From the NCBI GenBank assembly GCA_946803715.1, contig CAMPET010000097.1, positions 4,538 through 66,776 on the forward strand: a stretch of DNA of 62,239 nucleotides, in the 5' to 3' direction. The DNA comes from Beroe ovata. Taxonomy: Eukaryota > Ctenophora > Nuda > Beroida > Beroidae. The notes beneath the pieces were generated by a model. That model made no database searches. It had not been told where the DNA came from and was given only the letters and a program-made list of their open reading frames with translations. Shown here one piece after another: positions 1-14,784 of this stretch (its first letter is position 1; each line of letters starts with the position of its first letter). A program made the translations under genes and the position numbers.

Positions 1-120
1 ACGGGATCGTATTGTCCGAAGGAGGCGTCGAAGTAGTGCCTGCACCCCCCTATTGTGACCCCCTATATCACCACTACTCGAATCCTCCTTAAAACAGCTC
101 ACTCCACTACATAATGACGT

Positions 121-215
121 GTGTCACACCAGATCTATTGTGTCACACCCTCCCTCCATAATAATGTGTCACACCCTCCCTCTATAATAATGTGTCACAC
201 CCTCACACCCCCTAT
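121..215. repeat. short tandem repeat, TGTCACACC units
   Basis: About four copies of a GTGTCACACCCTCCCTC-type unit separated by ATAATAAT-like spacers lie in what is probably an intron upstream of the first visible Groucho exon. No coding signal is seen in 1-410. Confidence 0.6.
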
Positions 216-350
216 AGCACCTCCTCTTGACGCTTGTGGTGCCCCCGTCAGCATGACGATGATGTTTGGTGGGACAAAATATGTTAACAATATGTTCTCA
301 CCGGATATCTTACAGTTTTAGAAACCCACTTCTCGAAAATTCTGATGTAG

Positions 351-3299
<2,949 letters not shown>

Positions 3300-4749
3300 T
3301 GGGTGTCATTTGGCAACTACCAGAGTGCCCCATTGCCAGACAACTTCCGTACGGGACAGAGTGAAGAAGTTGTGGAGATGAAGATGTTCAAACGAAAAAC
3401 TGACACATTCGATGCTATGGTTAGAAACGCTGCAGTTTCAGAAGCCTGGTTTTAAGTTCAGTTACTTAAATGTTATCAGAAGTTATAAGTATAACTATAA
3501 GCATTTCATGTGTTGAAAACACGTCGCAACATTAAGAAAGAAGAGCATATTGGAATTTGGATAACGGCTCGCAAGATTTAATTTGAAATCAAATGGGACA
3601 CTCCGTCTGATTGTGTGTTTAGTCTTTGAGCTTGTATGACGATTTGCTTTTGAATCACTATGTTCACGTCAATCTTAGACACAATCGTAAATGGTTGCTA
3701 AGAAACGAGAACTTATTTTAACTTCATTAATTATTTGGATTCTAATTTCCTCCTTGTTTCGAAAACTTGAGAATCTCATTTGCATCTTGAATCTAAAAGT
3801 AAAAGACTTGTAGAAAATGCATTGTGTGGCAATCAAAGATTTGTCGGTGCTGATGTTATAGCTTCTGACATTCGGTGAAATATTGCTGATGATCATCGTG
3901 ATCAATATAAACTGATATTGATATGATTATGATTTTGTTGAATATGTTTAACTTTAAGTTAATACTAAATAGCGCAATGTTTTCTTCTGAAATTATCATA
4001 TTCATAACGATAATGATTGAATCGTTTGTATCAGATCCTGAGATTAAAATTCAACTCAAGATCTGATTTTTGCATGAGTATCGGGAAACTCAAACACTGG
4101 TTCCATACCAGGGCTCCTGCCACGCCGTTCTCCAGAGGACTAGAGGAGTGCATCCCAGTTGCTCTTAGGCACATGTGTGCTCATCGGTAAAAATGGTAGT
4201 AAAGACGAGTTGGTAGATAAGTCGGTCGATCGAAAGAGCCGCGCACTGGAACGCGCAGCACTCCACTAATAACGTTTCGCGCCCTACGCAAAATAAGTTA
4301 AAGAGGACATATTTTGCCACAACACGCGGTGGATACCTAAAGGCCAATCAAACGGCTGCAGCACTGTACCATCTTAACTTTTGGGGTAAGGGGGTGCTAT
4401 TGACAAATGATGATAACAGTGTTCAGCTAATAGTTATAGAAAACAAGATACAACGTTATTTGCAAGTTTATCATAGAGATGGTATTCTTGGGGAGGGTAC
4501 CAATCACGTGGCAGCAATTGGCCAATGAGAACACAGATACAACCAATGAAAATGAAGAAACACTGTAACGTTATAAAAATCATTTGGGACCCCTCTCCAA
4601 CAATGCCATTCACTATTAAAAACATAATACCTATTGTTATTATTTCATAGGGCCATCCATAAAGTTACGCAAATTTCTGACCAAATTATCACGATCAAAC
4701 TCCTGTTCACAAAGCACTTCAAACATAGCTCACTGTATACTGCTGTGAT
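3300..4749. other. intergenic, nothing recognised
   Basis: This is AT-rich sequence downstream of the Groucho stop. It should contain the Groucho 3' UTR. No open frame with family resemblance, RNA gene or clear repeat structure was found on either strand. Confidence 0.6.
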
Positions 4750-6791
4750 GGCTATTCTAGTTCAACCTGTCTCCCACATGTTATGGATTAGAGGGATGCT
4801 TCACTTGGCTATTGTCTACTCCACCGACTCCCCTTATTTTACCCCCAAAATGCCCCTTTTGTGCTCCCAAATTACCCAAATAATGCCTTTTTTGTTATTG
4901 TTGTAATGAATTATTGTTGTAATGAATATATTAGAATTTTTTTGAAATAAAAGAGTCTTATTCTTGTGAATTTATGACTAAGTTCCTCTAAATTTATTAA
5001 AACGGGTGGCCCCTTATCAGCTTATATTTTCATCAAACTCAATATGTCTGGGTGGTTAGATTCATATGGAGCCGTCCATTATTTTGTCTAAAATCAGGAT
5101 GTTCAGCTCCACTACCTCCTTCCAGGAGTATTTGTCCACGATCAGTTTGAGAGCCCCCGCAATCAACGCCTCACTCCTCTCAGGGATGCTCTCTGAAATG
5201 AATAGAAAAAGCGTAAAAATTCAATATGATTGGCTGATGAAATCTTCGTGCTTGTATTCAAGGTAGAACTTCGATCGCTTCTCACTGAAGTTTTACGAAT
5301 ATTGAATCGTGAAAATACAATAAGTGAGAAAGACAAGAATGATACGGGATATATACAGTATTATCTATCTCAAAAGTCGAAATGTTGAAATGCAGCGGTA
5401 ACACGAAAATATTCACTTACCCCACTGGGGTTTGAAACTCGAGTTCTTTCTGTCTATCTGAATCCAACTGGCATAAATATCTATTTGACTCCTGACACAC
5501 TATTAGAATATAAGATATAAAACATTTTACAGCAATTCATTCTGTACCCCATTGGGTAGACCACTGGACTTTGGGTAACCCAAAGAAGGTCTGGAGAGCA
5601 GATCTGAGGCTAAGCTCTGGGATGTAAACACAAACACCCGTGACAGAAACTGCAATACCTAGATATCTACGACCAATCTGAAATCCTACGACAAAAATTA
5701 CACAAGTGACGAAAAGGGGCGTGGCTGGAGCGTAGCTGTGAATAGAAGTAACTTTCTACGGTTTATCTTGAAGGTACAAAGCCTTCAAAATGTCAATATT
5801 TTTCATGATTTTGCCTGTTAAAATTGGGTGTGGCCGAAAAGTGGGGTTGGGCGTGGTGTAAGAGATTTGAAAACTGAAATAAACGAATTACTTTCCTACC
5901 GTTTGTATTAATGGAGCATGGTTTCAAAGTCGTAGAACAACTCCTTCAGTGCTTAGAATGTGTTTTTCGATTTTTTACCTGTATATCTACACCAAAAAAG
6001 GCCATGGCAGGAGCCAGTGTTTTCCGACGGAGTTGGGCGATGAAATTTTTTGTGCTGTTTCAGCTAAGGTAAAATTTGCCAATGGGACGATTTGGCACGA
6101 AAAGTGTTTTCTGAACATCCCTAGTGTGCACAAGTCAATCCGTCCAACTGCACAACCACTGTTTCTCGCGCGCTCAGAAACCTGAAACAGTGGACTATGG
6201 CGGATCAGAAGGCTCACCCGGAATTTTATCTCTGAAAAATACAATTTGACCCTTCTGATCCAAACGTGGATCACAGGGTTCATCTTAGGTGGCCCTTCTG
6301 ATCCACGTGGCGCTTCCCTGGGGTCAAATTGGATTTGAGTGATCCTCCTGATCCACCTTAGGTGGATCAGGAGGATCACCGAATTTTGACTTGACCCCAG
6401 AAAAGCGCCATGTGGATCAGAAGGATCACCTTAGATGAACCCTGTGATCCACGTGTGGATCAGGAGGGTCACACGGAAAAATCGAATTTGACCCTTCTGA
6501 TCCATACACGTGGATCACCGAGTTCACCTTAGGCGACCCTTCTGATCCACGTTGCGCTTCCCTGGGGTCAAATTGGATTTGAGTGACCCTCCTGATCCAC
6601 CTAAGGTGGATCAGGAGGATCACCGAATTTTGACTTGACCCCAGAGAAGCGCAACGTGGATCAGAAGGGTCACCTAAGATGAACCCTGTGATCCACGTGT
6701 GGATCAGAAGGGTCAAATTACATTTTTTCAGAGATGAAATTCTGGGTGAGCCTTCTGATCCGCCAAAGTGGACAGAATGAGGATTGAGGGG
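4750..6791. repeat. copy 1 of a 2.04 kb near-identical direct duplication
   Basis: The sequence from GGCTATTCTAGTTCAACC to GGATTGAGGGG is repeated at 6793-8834 with an offset of 2043 and only a few substitutions (for example near 5587 and 5790). The two copies are separated by a single N at 6792. The unit holds no recognised gene; its longer open frames recur in both copies and show no domain. Confidence 0.95.
6198..6765. mobile_element. double-hairpin MITE-like element with terminal inverted repeats
   Basis: The element starts TGGCGGATCAGAAGG and ends with its reverse complement; the inverted termini extend about 40 bp with a few mismatches (through the CTCACCC and TCTCTGAAAAAT blocks). Inside are two tandem, internally palindromic units of about 240 bp, centred near 6360 and 6603, built from repeated GGATCAGAAGGGTCA and GGTGGATCAGGAGGATCA motifs in both orientations. 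AGTGGAC occurs just outside both ends (6189-6195 and 6767-6773) but a clean target-site duplication is not evident. There is no transposase. The long minus-strand open frames here are only the repeat read through. Confidence 0.75.
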
Positions 6792-6792
6792 N

Positions 6793-8834
6793 GGCTATTC
6801 TAGTTCAACCTGTCTCCCACATGTTATGGATTAGAGGGATGCTTCACTTGGCTATTGTCTACTCCACCGACTCCCCTTATTTTACCCCCAAAATGCCCCT
6901 TTTGTGCTCCCAAATTACCCAAATAATGCCTTTTTTGTTATTGTTGTAATGAATTATTGTTGTAATGAATATATTAGAATTTTTTTGAAATAAAAGAGTC
7001 TTATTCTTGTGAATTTATGACTAAGTTCCTCTAAATTTATTAAAACGGGTGGCCCCTTATCAGCTTATATTTTCATCAAACTCAATATGTCTGGGTGGTT
7101 AGATTCATATGGAGCCGTCCATTATTTTGTCTAAAATCAGGATGTTCAGCTCCACTACCTCCTTCCAGGAGTATTTGTCCACGATCAGTTTGAGAGCCCC
7201 CGCAATCAACGCCTCACTCCTCTCAGGGATGCTCTCTGAAATGAATAGAAAAAGCGTAAAAATTCAATATGATTGGCTGATGAAATCTTCGTGCTTGTAT
7301 TCAAGGTAGAACTTCGATCGCTTCTCACTGAAGTTTTACGAATATTGAATCGTGAAAATACAATAAGTGAGAAAGACAAGAATGATACGGGATATATACA
7401 GTATTATCTATCTCAAAAGTCGAAATGTTGAAATGCAGCGGTAACACGAAAATATTCACTTACCCCACTGGGGTTTGAAACTCGAGTTCTTTCTGTCTAT
7501 CTGAATCCAACTGGCATAAATATCTATTTGACTCCTGACACACTATTAGAATATAAGATATAAAACATTTTACAGCAATTCATTCTGTACCCCATTGGGT
7601 AGACCACTGGACTTTGGGTAACCCAAAGATGGTCTGGAGAGCAGCTCTGAGGCTAAGCTCTGGGATGTAAACACAAACACCCGTGACAGAAACTGCAATA
7701 CCTAGATATCTACGACCAATCTGAAATCCTACGACAAAAATTACACAAGTGACGAAAAGGGGCGTGGCTGGAGCGTAGCTGTGAATAGAAGTAACTTTCT
7801 ACGGTTTATCTTGAAGGTACAAAGCCTTCAAAACGTCAATATTTTTCATGATTTTGCCTGTTAAAATTGGGTGTGGCCGAAAAGTGGGGTTGGGCGTGGT
7901 GTAAGAGATTTGAAAACTGAAATAAACGAATTACTTTCCTACCGTTTGTATTAATGGAGCATGGTTTCAAAGTCGTAGAACAACTCCTTCAGTGCTTAGA
8001 ATGTGTTTTTCGATTTTTTACCTGTATATCTACACCAAAAAAGGCCATGGCAGGAGCCAGTGTTTTCCGACGGAGTTGGGCGATGAAATTTTTTGTGCTG
8101 TTTCAGCTAAGGTAAAATTTGCCAATGGGACGATTTGGCACGAAAAGTGTTTTCTGAACATCCCTAGTGTGCACAAGTCAATCCGTCCAACTGCACAACC
8201 ACTGTTTCTCGCGCGCTCAGAAACCTGAAACAGTGGACTATGGCGGATCAGAAGGCTCACCCGGAATTTTATCTCTGAAAAATACAATTTGACCCTTCTG
8301 ATCCAAACGTGGATCACAGGGTTCATCTTAGGTGGCCCTTCTGATCCACGTGGCGCTTCCCTGGGGTCAAATTGGATTTGAGTGATCCTCCTGATCCACC
8401 TTAGGTGGATCAGGAGGATCACCGAATTTTGACTTGACCCCAGAAAAGCGCCATGTGGATCAGAAGGATCACCTTAGATGAACCCTGTGATCCACGTGTG
8501 GATCAGGAGGGTCACACGGAAAAATCGAATTTGACCCTTCTGATCCATACACGTGGATCACCGAGTTCACCTTAGGCGACCCTTCTGATCCACGTTGCGC
8601 TTCCCTGGGGTCAAATTGGATTTGAGTGACCCTCCTGATCCACCTAAGGTGGATCAGGAGGATCACCGAATTTTGACTTGACCCCAGAGAAGCGCAACGT
8701 GGATCAGAAGGGTCACCTAAGATGAACCCTGTGATCCACGTGTGGATCAGAAGGGTCAAATTACATTTTTTCAGAGATGAAATTCTGGGTGAGCCTTCTG
8801 ATCCGCCAAAGTGGACAGAATGAGGATTGAGGGG
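6793..8834. repeat. copy 2 of the 2.04 kb duplication
   Basis: This copy matches 4750-6791 base for base apart from scattered substitutions. The single N at 6792 marks a contig join, so one of the two copies is probably an assembly or haplotype artefact. Confidence 0.95.
8241..8808. mobile_element. second copy of the double-hairpin element
   Basis: This is the same element as at 6198-6765, carried inside the second copy of the 2.04 kb duplication (offset 2043). It is not an independent insertion. Confidence 0.75.
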
Positions 8835-9438
8835 CCGTTACCGATGGAGAAATTGTGAATTTTCCATTTTTTCTTAACCTTTTTTACCATTGCATTTTGA
8901 GATTTGAATGTTTTTGAAATTTTGACCAGTTAGATAAATAATCACGTGGTTCATTGATAGGATTCATTATAATCAGTGAAACTCATACTTCATGAAAGAA
9001 AAAATTTTAAAAAAATCCTTCCGGTCATTTTTCAGTTTCATTTCTGATGAAATCACTCGCTTTCAGCTCGTGACTCAACGAGAGAAATGCACTCAGACCT
9101 GCGGTCTTCAGGCATTATTTTTCATAGAGAATGAGAATTCGTATTATTACGGTTTTATAATAAAGCTTATTATACTAAAATTTGGTATCCATTCGGTCTG
9201 GAACGCGTACATTTTCAATATTGATATTCAATATTCATTACATTGGTCATTGGGCAATATAATTTATTACGTAGGTCAGAGAGCACGCATTGTCGTGTTT
9301 TTGAAATTGAATGCTCCGCCATTTTTGAGGTAGGAACTTGAAATTTTTGAGCAATTGGAAGTCAGTAAAGTTCATCGGCCGTACGCTACAAATTTCATCG
9401 CTAAACTCAAATCACGACTGGGGTTGTGATTCACTGAT
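8835..9438. other. 5' flank of the LDLa receptor; contains a dispersed repeat
   Basis: No gene is seen. Positions about 9290-9415 (GCTCCGCCATTTTTGAG... TTCATCGCTAAACT) resemble 13060-13175 on the other side of the receptor gene, in the same orientation, at perhaps three quarters identity by eye. Confidence 0.5.
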
Positions 9439-12400
9439 ATGATTTACACAATCGTATTAATCAGCACTCTGTTACTGGAAATTCAAAATACCATGTCAGG
9501 TGAGTTCAGCTGTTCTAAGATCTGAGAATCAAACACTTTTCCTTTTCTAGAACAATCAATTCCTGACTGCGGATTATTATTATCGATAAGAAATTTTCAG
9601 ATAATGTTGATTGTCAACTGACGGAGTACAGAGGCTTCATGAAGAGAGTTTGTACACATACAAATGGAAAAAAATTCTTCCAGTGCTTCAATCACGATAC
9701 ATACTATGAAGCCTTCTATATGGAGAGCATCTGTCCCGGAGACGAACATTTCTACCAGTTATGTGGCCTGTCTGATTCTGTTAACGCATATCGCGCAGAA
9801 TCCAAGAAAAATGTACTTGGAACATTATGTGGCGATTTTCTCTGCAAGACGACTGATGAAGGAGTACTTCACGGTGCATATCATTTCTTCAAAATAAGGT
9901 GCAATGGGATTTATGACTGTTCGAACACGGGCCTAGATGAGGAGGGCTGTGATCAAGCTGACGGCAAGGATTACAAATTCTTATCAAATGGTGACAAATT
10001 TGAATCGGATCTCTTTTGTAATGACATATGTGATGCTCCTGAATGTGAAGATGAAGCCAAGTGCAATGGGTTCCGCTACGGGTTATATTGCAAGGGAATT
10101 TGGACTTGGTATTTCTATGGAGTTATGGCTTATATTAACCCAAGGTTGATGTGCGTTGGCTCGGCACAATGTATAGACAAAGAGGATGAGATATCGAGCT
10201 GTGGAGCGGACCAGGGTGATGAGCTTTGTCACAGGGAGAACTTCGAATACTCACGGTACATCAGCTTGAAACCTTCCATGAGGTGCTCGGTCCCCCCTGA
10301 CACAGGAGGCGCTATCTGTGACAATTTCATAGATCAGACAAACTGTAGTGACGTGGAGAGAGTCGCTTTCTCCTGTTCAGTGGGAGGCTACCAGACAACT
10401 ATATCGAGATACATTGTCTGTAGGGATGGTGGTTCGGATCATCTGTGTGATGATAATTTGGAGAACTGGTGTGAATCAGTGACACCAGGATGCTTCATCC
10501 ATAAGCACAGGATTTGTGATCACTATCCAGACTGTCCAGATCAGAGTGACGAGATGAATGAAATGTGTTCACAAGCCACTGTAAAAACCTGCAGACGAAG
10601 AGGAAAACCGAGAACAGATCTACCGATACCAGTTTCTTGGCTCATGGATGATTTCATCGACTGTTTGGACGGTGAGGATGAGAATAGCACACTTTGGGTA
10701 ACCTGTGGATCGGGGAATGCGAAGAGGTTTGTGCCAGAAACCGAAGATCACCTTTGCCGTGATGTGTTTCTGTGTCAAGATGGTTATGTTGAGTCGATAT
10801 TCCTGTGTGATGGGATTGAAAGTTGTGGGAATGAAAATCCTGTGTGCTCTGTGTCGAGGAGTTTTCCAGATATCTATACCAGTCTACAGGTATCTGAACT
10901 TCAGGGAGATGTAAGACGTTACAGCATGTTTTTCTGTGCCAAAGGATTGTCAAGCATAGTTCACCTCGAAAATGTTATGTGCATAGAACAATCTTTCCGG
11001 TACCCAAAGCACACTGTTCTTGGATTAAACGACAGAAAGTTGGTCTTTCCACTAGGAGCGCGATCATGTGATCATCTGTTTGGAGAAAACTATGTTTTTA
11101 TGAGCTGCAACAGCTACCTGCACTTGTGTGAGAATTCGATATGCCCTCTCAATGACGAATTTCCTCACCACGAGTCGTGTTCTTCCGATCTTCAGCAAAG
11201 AATAAAGACTTATGCAAGAGGCAAAAATCCCTACCTGACCTTCCTTATGAGGAAGGATCACGGATTATATGGGAATGAGAATTTTGTTTGTGACCACAGA
11301 ACAAAATGCATTCACTTTTCGAAAGTTTGTGATCTCATTCTTGACTGTGATGATGGCACAGACGAATCGAATTGTACCAATCACTTCATGTGCTCCAGTA
11401 ATGATCAACTCATCCCTAAGACCCAGAAGTGTGACGGCGAGTACAATTGTTTAGATTTATCGGATGAATGTAATGAGCAATGCTCCAAAGAACTACTAAG
11501 TGGCATGGGTATAAAGATCGCAGCTTGGTCCTTTGGGTTGTCAGCAACCCTGACTAACGCAGTTGCACTGATAAAGAATGCACTCAGTGCAAGAAAGACT
11601 AACAACTATAGGAACCTTGAAAACAGAACATATGTGACTTTTATCAACTTGGGTGACCTGATGATAGGCATCTATCTCTTGATTTTGGCATATGTGGATA
11701 GTTTTCTCGGTCATGGGTATTGCTTCGGACAGACTCTTTGGCTCTCTGACAAGAAATGCTCCTCGTTAGGCATTCTCAACACGGTCGGATCCCTACTGTC
11801 GGTACTCTCCATGACGATTTTGAGTTTAATCCGAGTTAAGACCATTAGAAATTCTCTGCGTGAGAATTCAACTCTAACCAACAAGAAGGTTACATTTTTA
11901 ATCCTTCAGGCAGTTGTGGTAATATCAATGTCCACTTTAATAGCTATTGTCCCCTTGTCTTCCTATGCAGAAGATTTATTTGTCAATGGTCAGTTCTATG
12001 ATCCGCGTGAGAAGATTTTCATAGGATTTCCAAATAAAGCTGATCATCTCAATGTGATAACTCGGTACTATGGGAGGATGCAGAAAAAAGTACTTAAGTG
12101 GAGACTTATTAACGAACTCGTGGATGGTATGTTCTCAGCGGATTACGGGGGTCTAAAGAAAAGAATGCTTGATTTCTATGGGAATGATGGTACATGTATG
12201 TTCAAGTATTTTGTAAAAGATACCGACCCACAGAAAGAATTTGTTTGGTGTATACTGCTTTCTAACTTGGTATGCTTCTTTATTATCACTGCATCATATA
12301 TTGCAATAGCAGGCATATCAATGAACTCGTCAACAACCCTTGGTGAAAGGTTTAAGAAAAGACAACAAGCTACTCAGAAGAAGATAACTGCTATAATATT

Positions 12401-12722
12401 GACGGATTGTCTCTGCTGGATCCCCTTCATAATCGTGTGCATTCTGCACTCACTTGAAGTTTTCGATGCCACAGAATGGTACTCAGTTTTCTCTGTCATG
12501 ATATTGCCCCTCAACTCAGTGATTAACCCGCTGCTCTATGGAGATGCGATTGCCGAAATAAGTGATGTCATTGACAGATGTTTAAAAGCTTTGAATTCCA
12601 CGAATGGCAATAGAGTGGTGAATATTGAAATGGCTGATGTAGTGACTGCCCCTGGAGGTCAGAGATATGATGATAGTGACATCATAAATCTTTCCAAAAT
12701 GAAACCACGCGTAGCCTCATGA
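9439..12722 (+). CDS. LDLa-repeat class A (LGR-like) 7TM receptor
   Basis: Two exons. Exon 1, 9439-9499, encodes a 20-residue signal peptide (MIYTIVLISTLLLEIQNTMS) and splices at GT 9500 to exon 2, 9601-12722, in frame; the product is about 1060 residues. The long Cys-rich ectodomain (residues 25-645) contains several LDL-receptor class A modules, clearest at about 582-612 (CDLILDCDDGTDESNC) and 616-644 (CDGEYNCLDLSDEC), others more degenerate. Seven hydrophobic segments follow at about 657-1003; TM2 reads NLGDLMIGIYLL and TM7 ends NPLLY (NPxxY), both typical of the LGR/relaxin-receptor branch. No leucine-rich repeats are seen, so it is not a full GRL101 or RXFP receptor. The ERY-type motif after TM3 is replaced by IRV. 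The ligand is unknown; the likely role is a plasma-membrane G-protein-coupled receptor. Confidence 0.9.
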
Positions 12723-13360
12723 ATCCAAGAACTGATTGATTTCGATTATCCGCTGGTGAATCATTTCACAGATCTCGGTTAAGTCAGAAACTCGCTTGAC
12801 TTTCTCATAACGATTTCCGTACTTGTTCAGTAGCTCTTGCTTTAGGCTGCTTTACTGAAAATTTTTCCAGAGCCCGAGTATAAGTCGATGCTATATAAGC
12901 ACAACTTGGCACATTCAATAGGTATCTTGGACATTTTTCTCGTTTTTACTGCTTGACGCATTACTGGCCTAGCCCTTTTGTGACAGAAAGACGATAATTC
13001 TATGCTGTTTTTGAAACATATATAAAATTTATTATCAATTCAATCTCCCGTAACTTCATAAAAGTGACTTGCTTTTGAATTTGTATGCTCTGCCATTTTT
13101 GAGTTAGAAATTTGAATTTTTCGAGTGCATATAAAAAAATTGCATTTAAAACTTCATCGCTAAACTGCATTCACGACGTCCGAGTAATTATAGACGTGCA
13201 AAGAGCTGAAAATTCAGTCGTCATTGCTGATAGCTCAGTACTTTGTGAGCTAGGGACTTGAAATTTTTGTGACAGAAACTTATAACAAATTATTGATAAT
13301 TGTTGAGTTGTCGTCATTCCAAGACAAGAGTGCTCAAATGCAGAATCACAAGAGCGTAAG
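12723..13360. other. 3' flank of the LDLa receptor
   Basis: AT-rich 3' UTR or intergenic sequence. It holds a second, diverged member (about 13060-13175) of the dispersed repeat found at 9290-9415. No gene is seen. Confidence 0.5.
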
Positions 13361-13497
13361 TAGATTGAAGTCAAACAACGATTGATATTGCGCAAAGATA
13401 ATGTTTCATGGTGTAGAACCAATCATCACTGATGATTGGTTCTACACCATGAAACATTATGTTTGCCCAATATCAATCGTTGTTTGACTTCGATCTA
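13361..13497. repeat. 137 bp foldback (68 bp arms, 1 bp centre)
   Basis: The left arm 13361-13428 is the reverse complement of 13430-13497 with about three mismatches in 68 bp. The centre reads CCAATCATCACTGATGATTGG. No protein is encoded; it is either a foldback MITE remnant or a cruciform-forming palindrome. Confidence 0.9.
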
Positions 13498-13718
13498 ACA
13501 AATTATTAATGAATTTATTAGACCTTCAAATTTCATTGAGAAATTTCAGTCAGAAGCTGAGTTGTGAGCGTCTACTTTTGTTCATTTTGAATTTTGGGAC
13601 ACCCTGTATAACTGGTCCTTACCCTTACCCTGAGCCTTACCATAACCTATGAGTATGTGCGCAGTTGTCGTTTGCTATAGACTTCACATTGATCGTGGTG
13701 CAAATGTAATGTGTGCAG

Positions 13719-13785
13719 TTATCGTTTCAAGAATCAGAGGTACCTAATAAGCCTGAAACATTGACAGGCGCCCTGTTAGACCTGT
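13719..13785. repeat. dispersed repeat, copy A
   Basis: CGTTTCAAGAATCAGAGG followed by TACCTAATAAGCC...GAAACATT and a GTTAGAC block recurs at 19602-19670 in the same orientation with small indels. It is an old repeat family member; class unknown. Confidence 0.7.
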
Positions 13786-14368
13786 TATTCTATCCTCAAT
13801 ATGGACGGGAGACTGCTGACATGTTGCTGAATCATGTTGCTGAATCATGTTGCTGAATCATGTTGGATATGTTCAATTTACCAGCGCTGGAAATGTCCCG
13901 CCATTGGGTAACGCTTCCTTGCCTCCTGAATCAACGTTTCAGTTTCAGTTTATCAAGGCGGTTATCCATGGGGTCATGCGGCATGCTCAGGGCATTTTTC
14001 TTTGGTTAAAGGTTATTACAAACCTGTGGTACTCTTCGAGGGACTTTTCTCTCTCCCTGTGCAGACTGGTTTGTAGAGAGTGACATTTTGTTTCCGTGGA
14101 CTTTTTCCGTGACCGCAAGTTACGCAACAAAGCAACATAACGGACAACGAAATTGATAGGAATGATAATGAACCCACATTAATACATGGGCGCAACTTCT
14201 CACACGTGCACTTTGCAAACTCAATGACCCTCCATCATTCCAACAATTCGCTGTTACACGTTACGTGAGTGTAACATAGATGTTTTGTGTGTAGATTTTT
14301 TGTGTTATAAAGATGTTTTGTGTTTTGGTCACTCGTAGGATGTACATTGCATTCCTTGTTACAGTTTC

Positions 14369-14432
14369 TTGCCGGATGTTATCTGTCCACTGTTTCTTGC
14401 GCAAGAAACAGTGGACAGATAACATCCGGCAA
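14369..14432. repeat. perfect 64 bp palindrome
   Basis: Arms of 32 bp meet at TTGC/GCAA between 14400 and 14401 with no spacer and no mismatch (TTGCCGGATG... to ...CATCCGGCAA). Confidence 0.95.
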
Positions 14433-14565
14433 ACAGTTTCGCAAAATTTCTTTAGACCAGTACCTGGCTCTTACTAAATCCATCGCCCTAATTTTATCAC
14501 AGTTTCCGGGCCCATCCCAAACCCTAACCCACAGGGTACTTTCAATTTCAAAATAGTACAAATAA

Positions 14566-14650
14566 GTTGTCAGATGTTACCTGACCTGTTTATGTTTCTC
14601 GCGCGCCGCGCGCGAGAAACAGAGGTCAGATAAATATAAAATCTGACAAC
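14566..14650. repeat. imperfect palindrome with GC-rich core
   Basis: The outer arms GTTGTCAGAT and ATCTGACAAC and the inner arms GTTTCTCGCGCGC and its complement pair around a CGCGCGCCGCGCGCG core; the middle has mismatches. Confidence 0.8.
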
Positions 14651-14655
14651 AAATA

Positions 14656-14715
14656 AGAATTTTCAAAAAATTAGGGCGATGAATGCATTCATCGCCCTAA
14701 TTTTTTGAAAATTCT
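14656..14715. repeat. perfect 60 bp palindrome
   Basis: AGAATTTTCAAAAAATTAGG on the left is mirrored exactly on the right around a central ATGCAT at 14683-14688. The inner CATCGCCCTAATTTT block also occurs once just upstream near 14480. Confidence 0.95.
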
Positions 14716-14780
14716 ACTATACTAAATAATACTCAATTATTTAGTGAATTTATGAGTTCACTAAATTATTTAGTATAGTA
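14715..14780. repeat. palindrome, about 24 bp arms with an asymmetric insertion
   Basis: TACTATACTAAATAAT at the left is complementary to ATTATTTAGTATAGTA at the right; TTTAGTGAA/TTCACTAAA pair inside. It abuts the previous palindrome directly. Confidence 0.85.
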
Positions 14781-14784
14781 TTGT

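Noticed and set aside
5987-6716. Minus-strand open frames of 130 and 96 codons, repeated at 8030-8759
   Set aside because: They lie in the palindromic element, repeat the same words (DPPDPR-like) and have no independent coding support.
8992-9333. 113-codon frame upstream of the LDLa receptor
   Set aside because: It is Phe/Ile-rich AT-biased sequence overlapping a dispersed repeat, with no signal of selection or family match.
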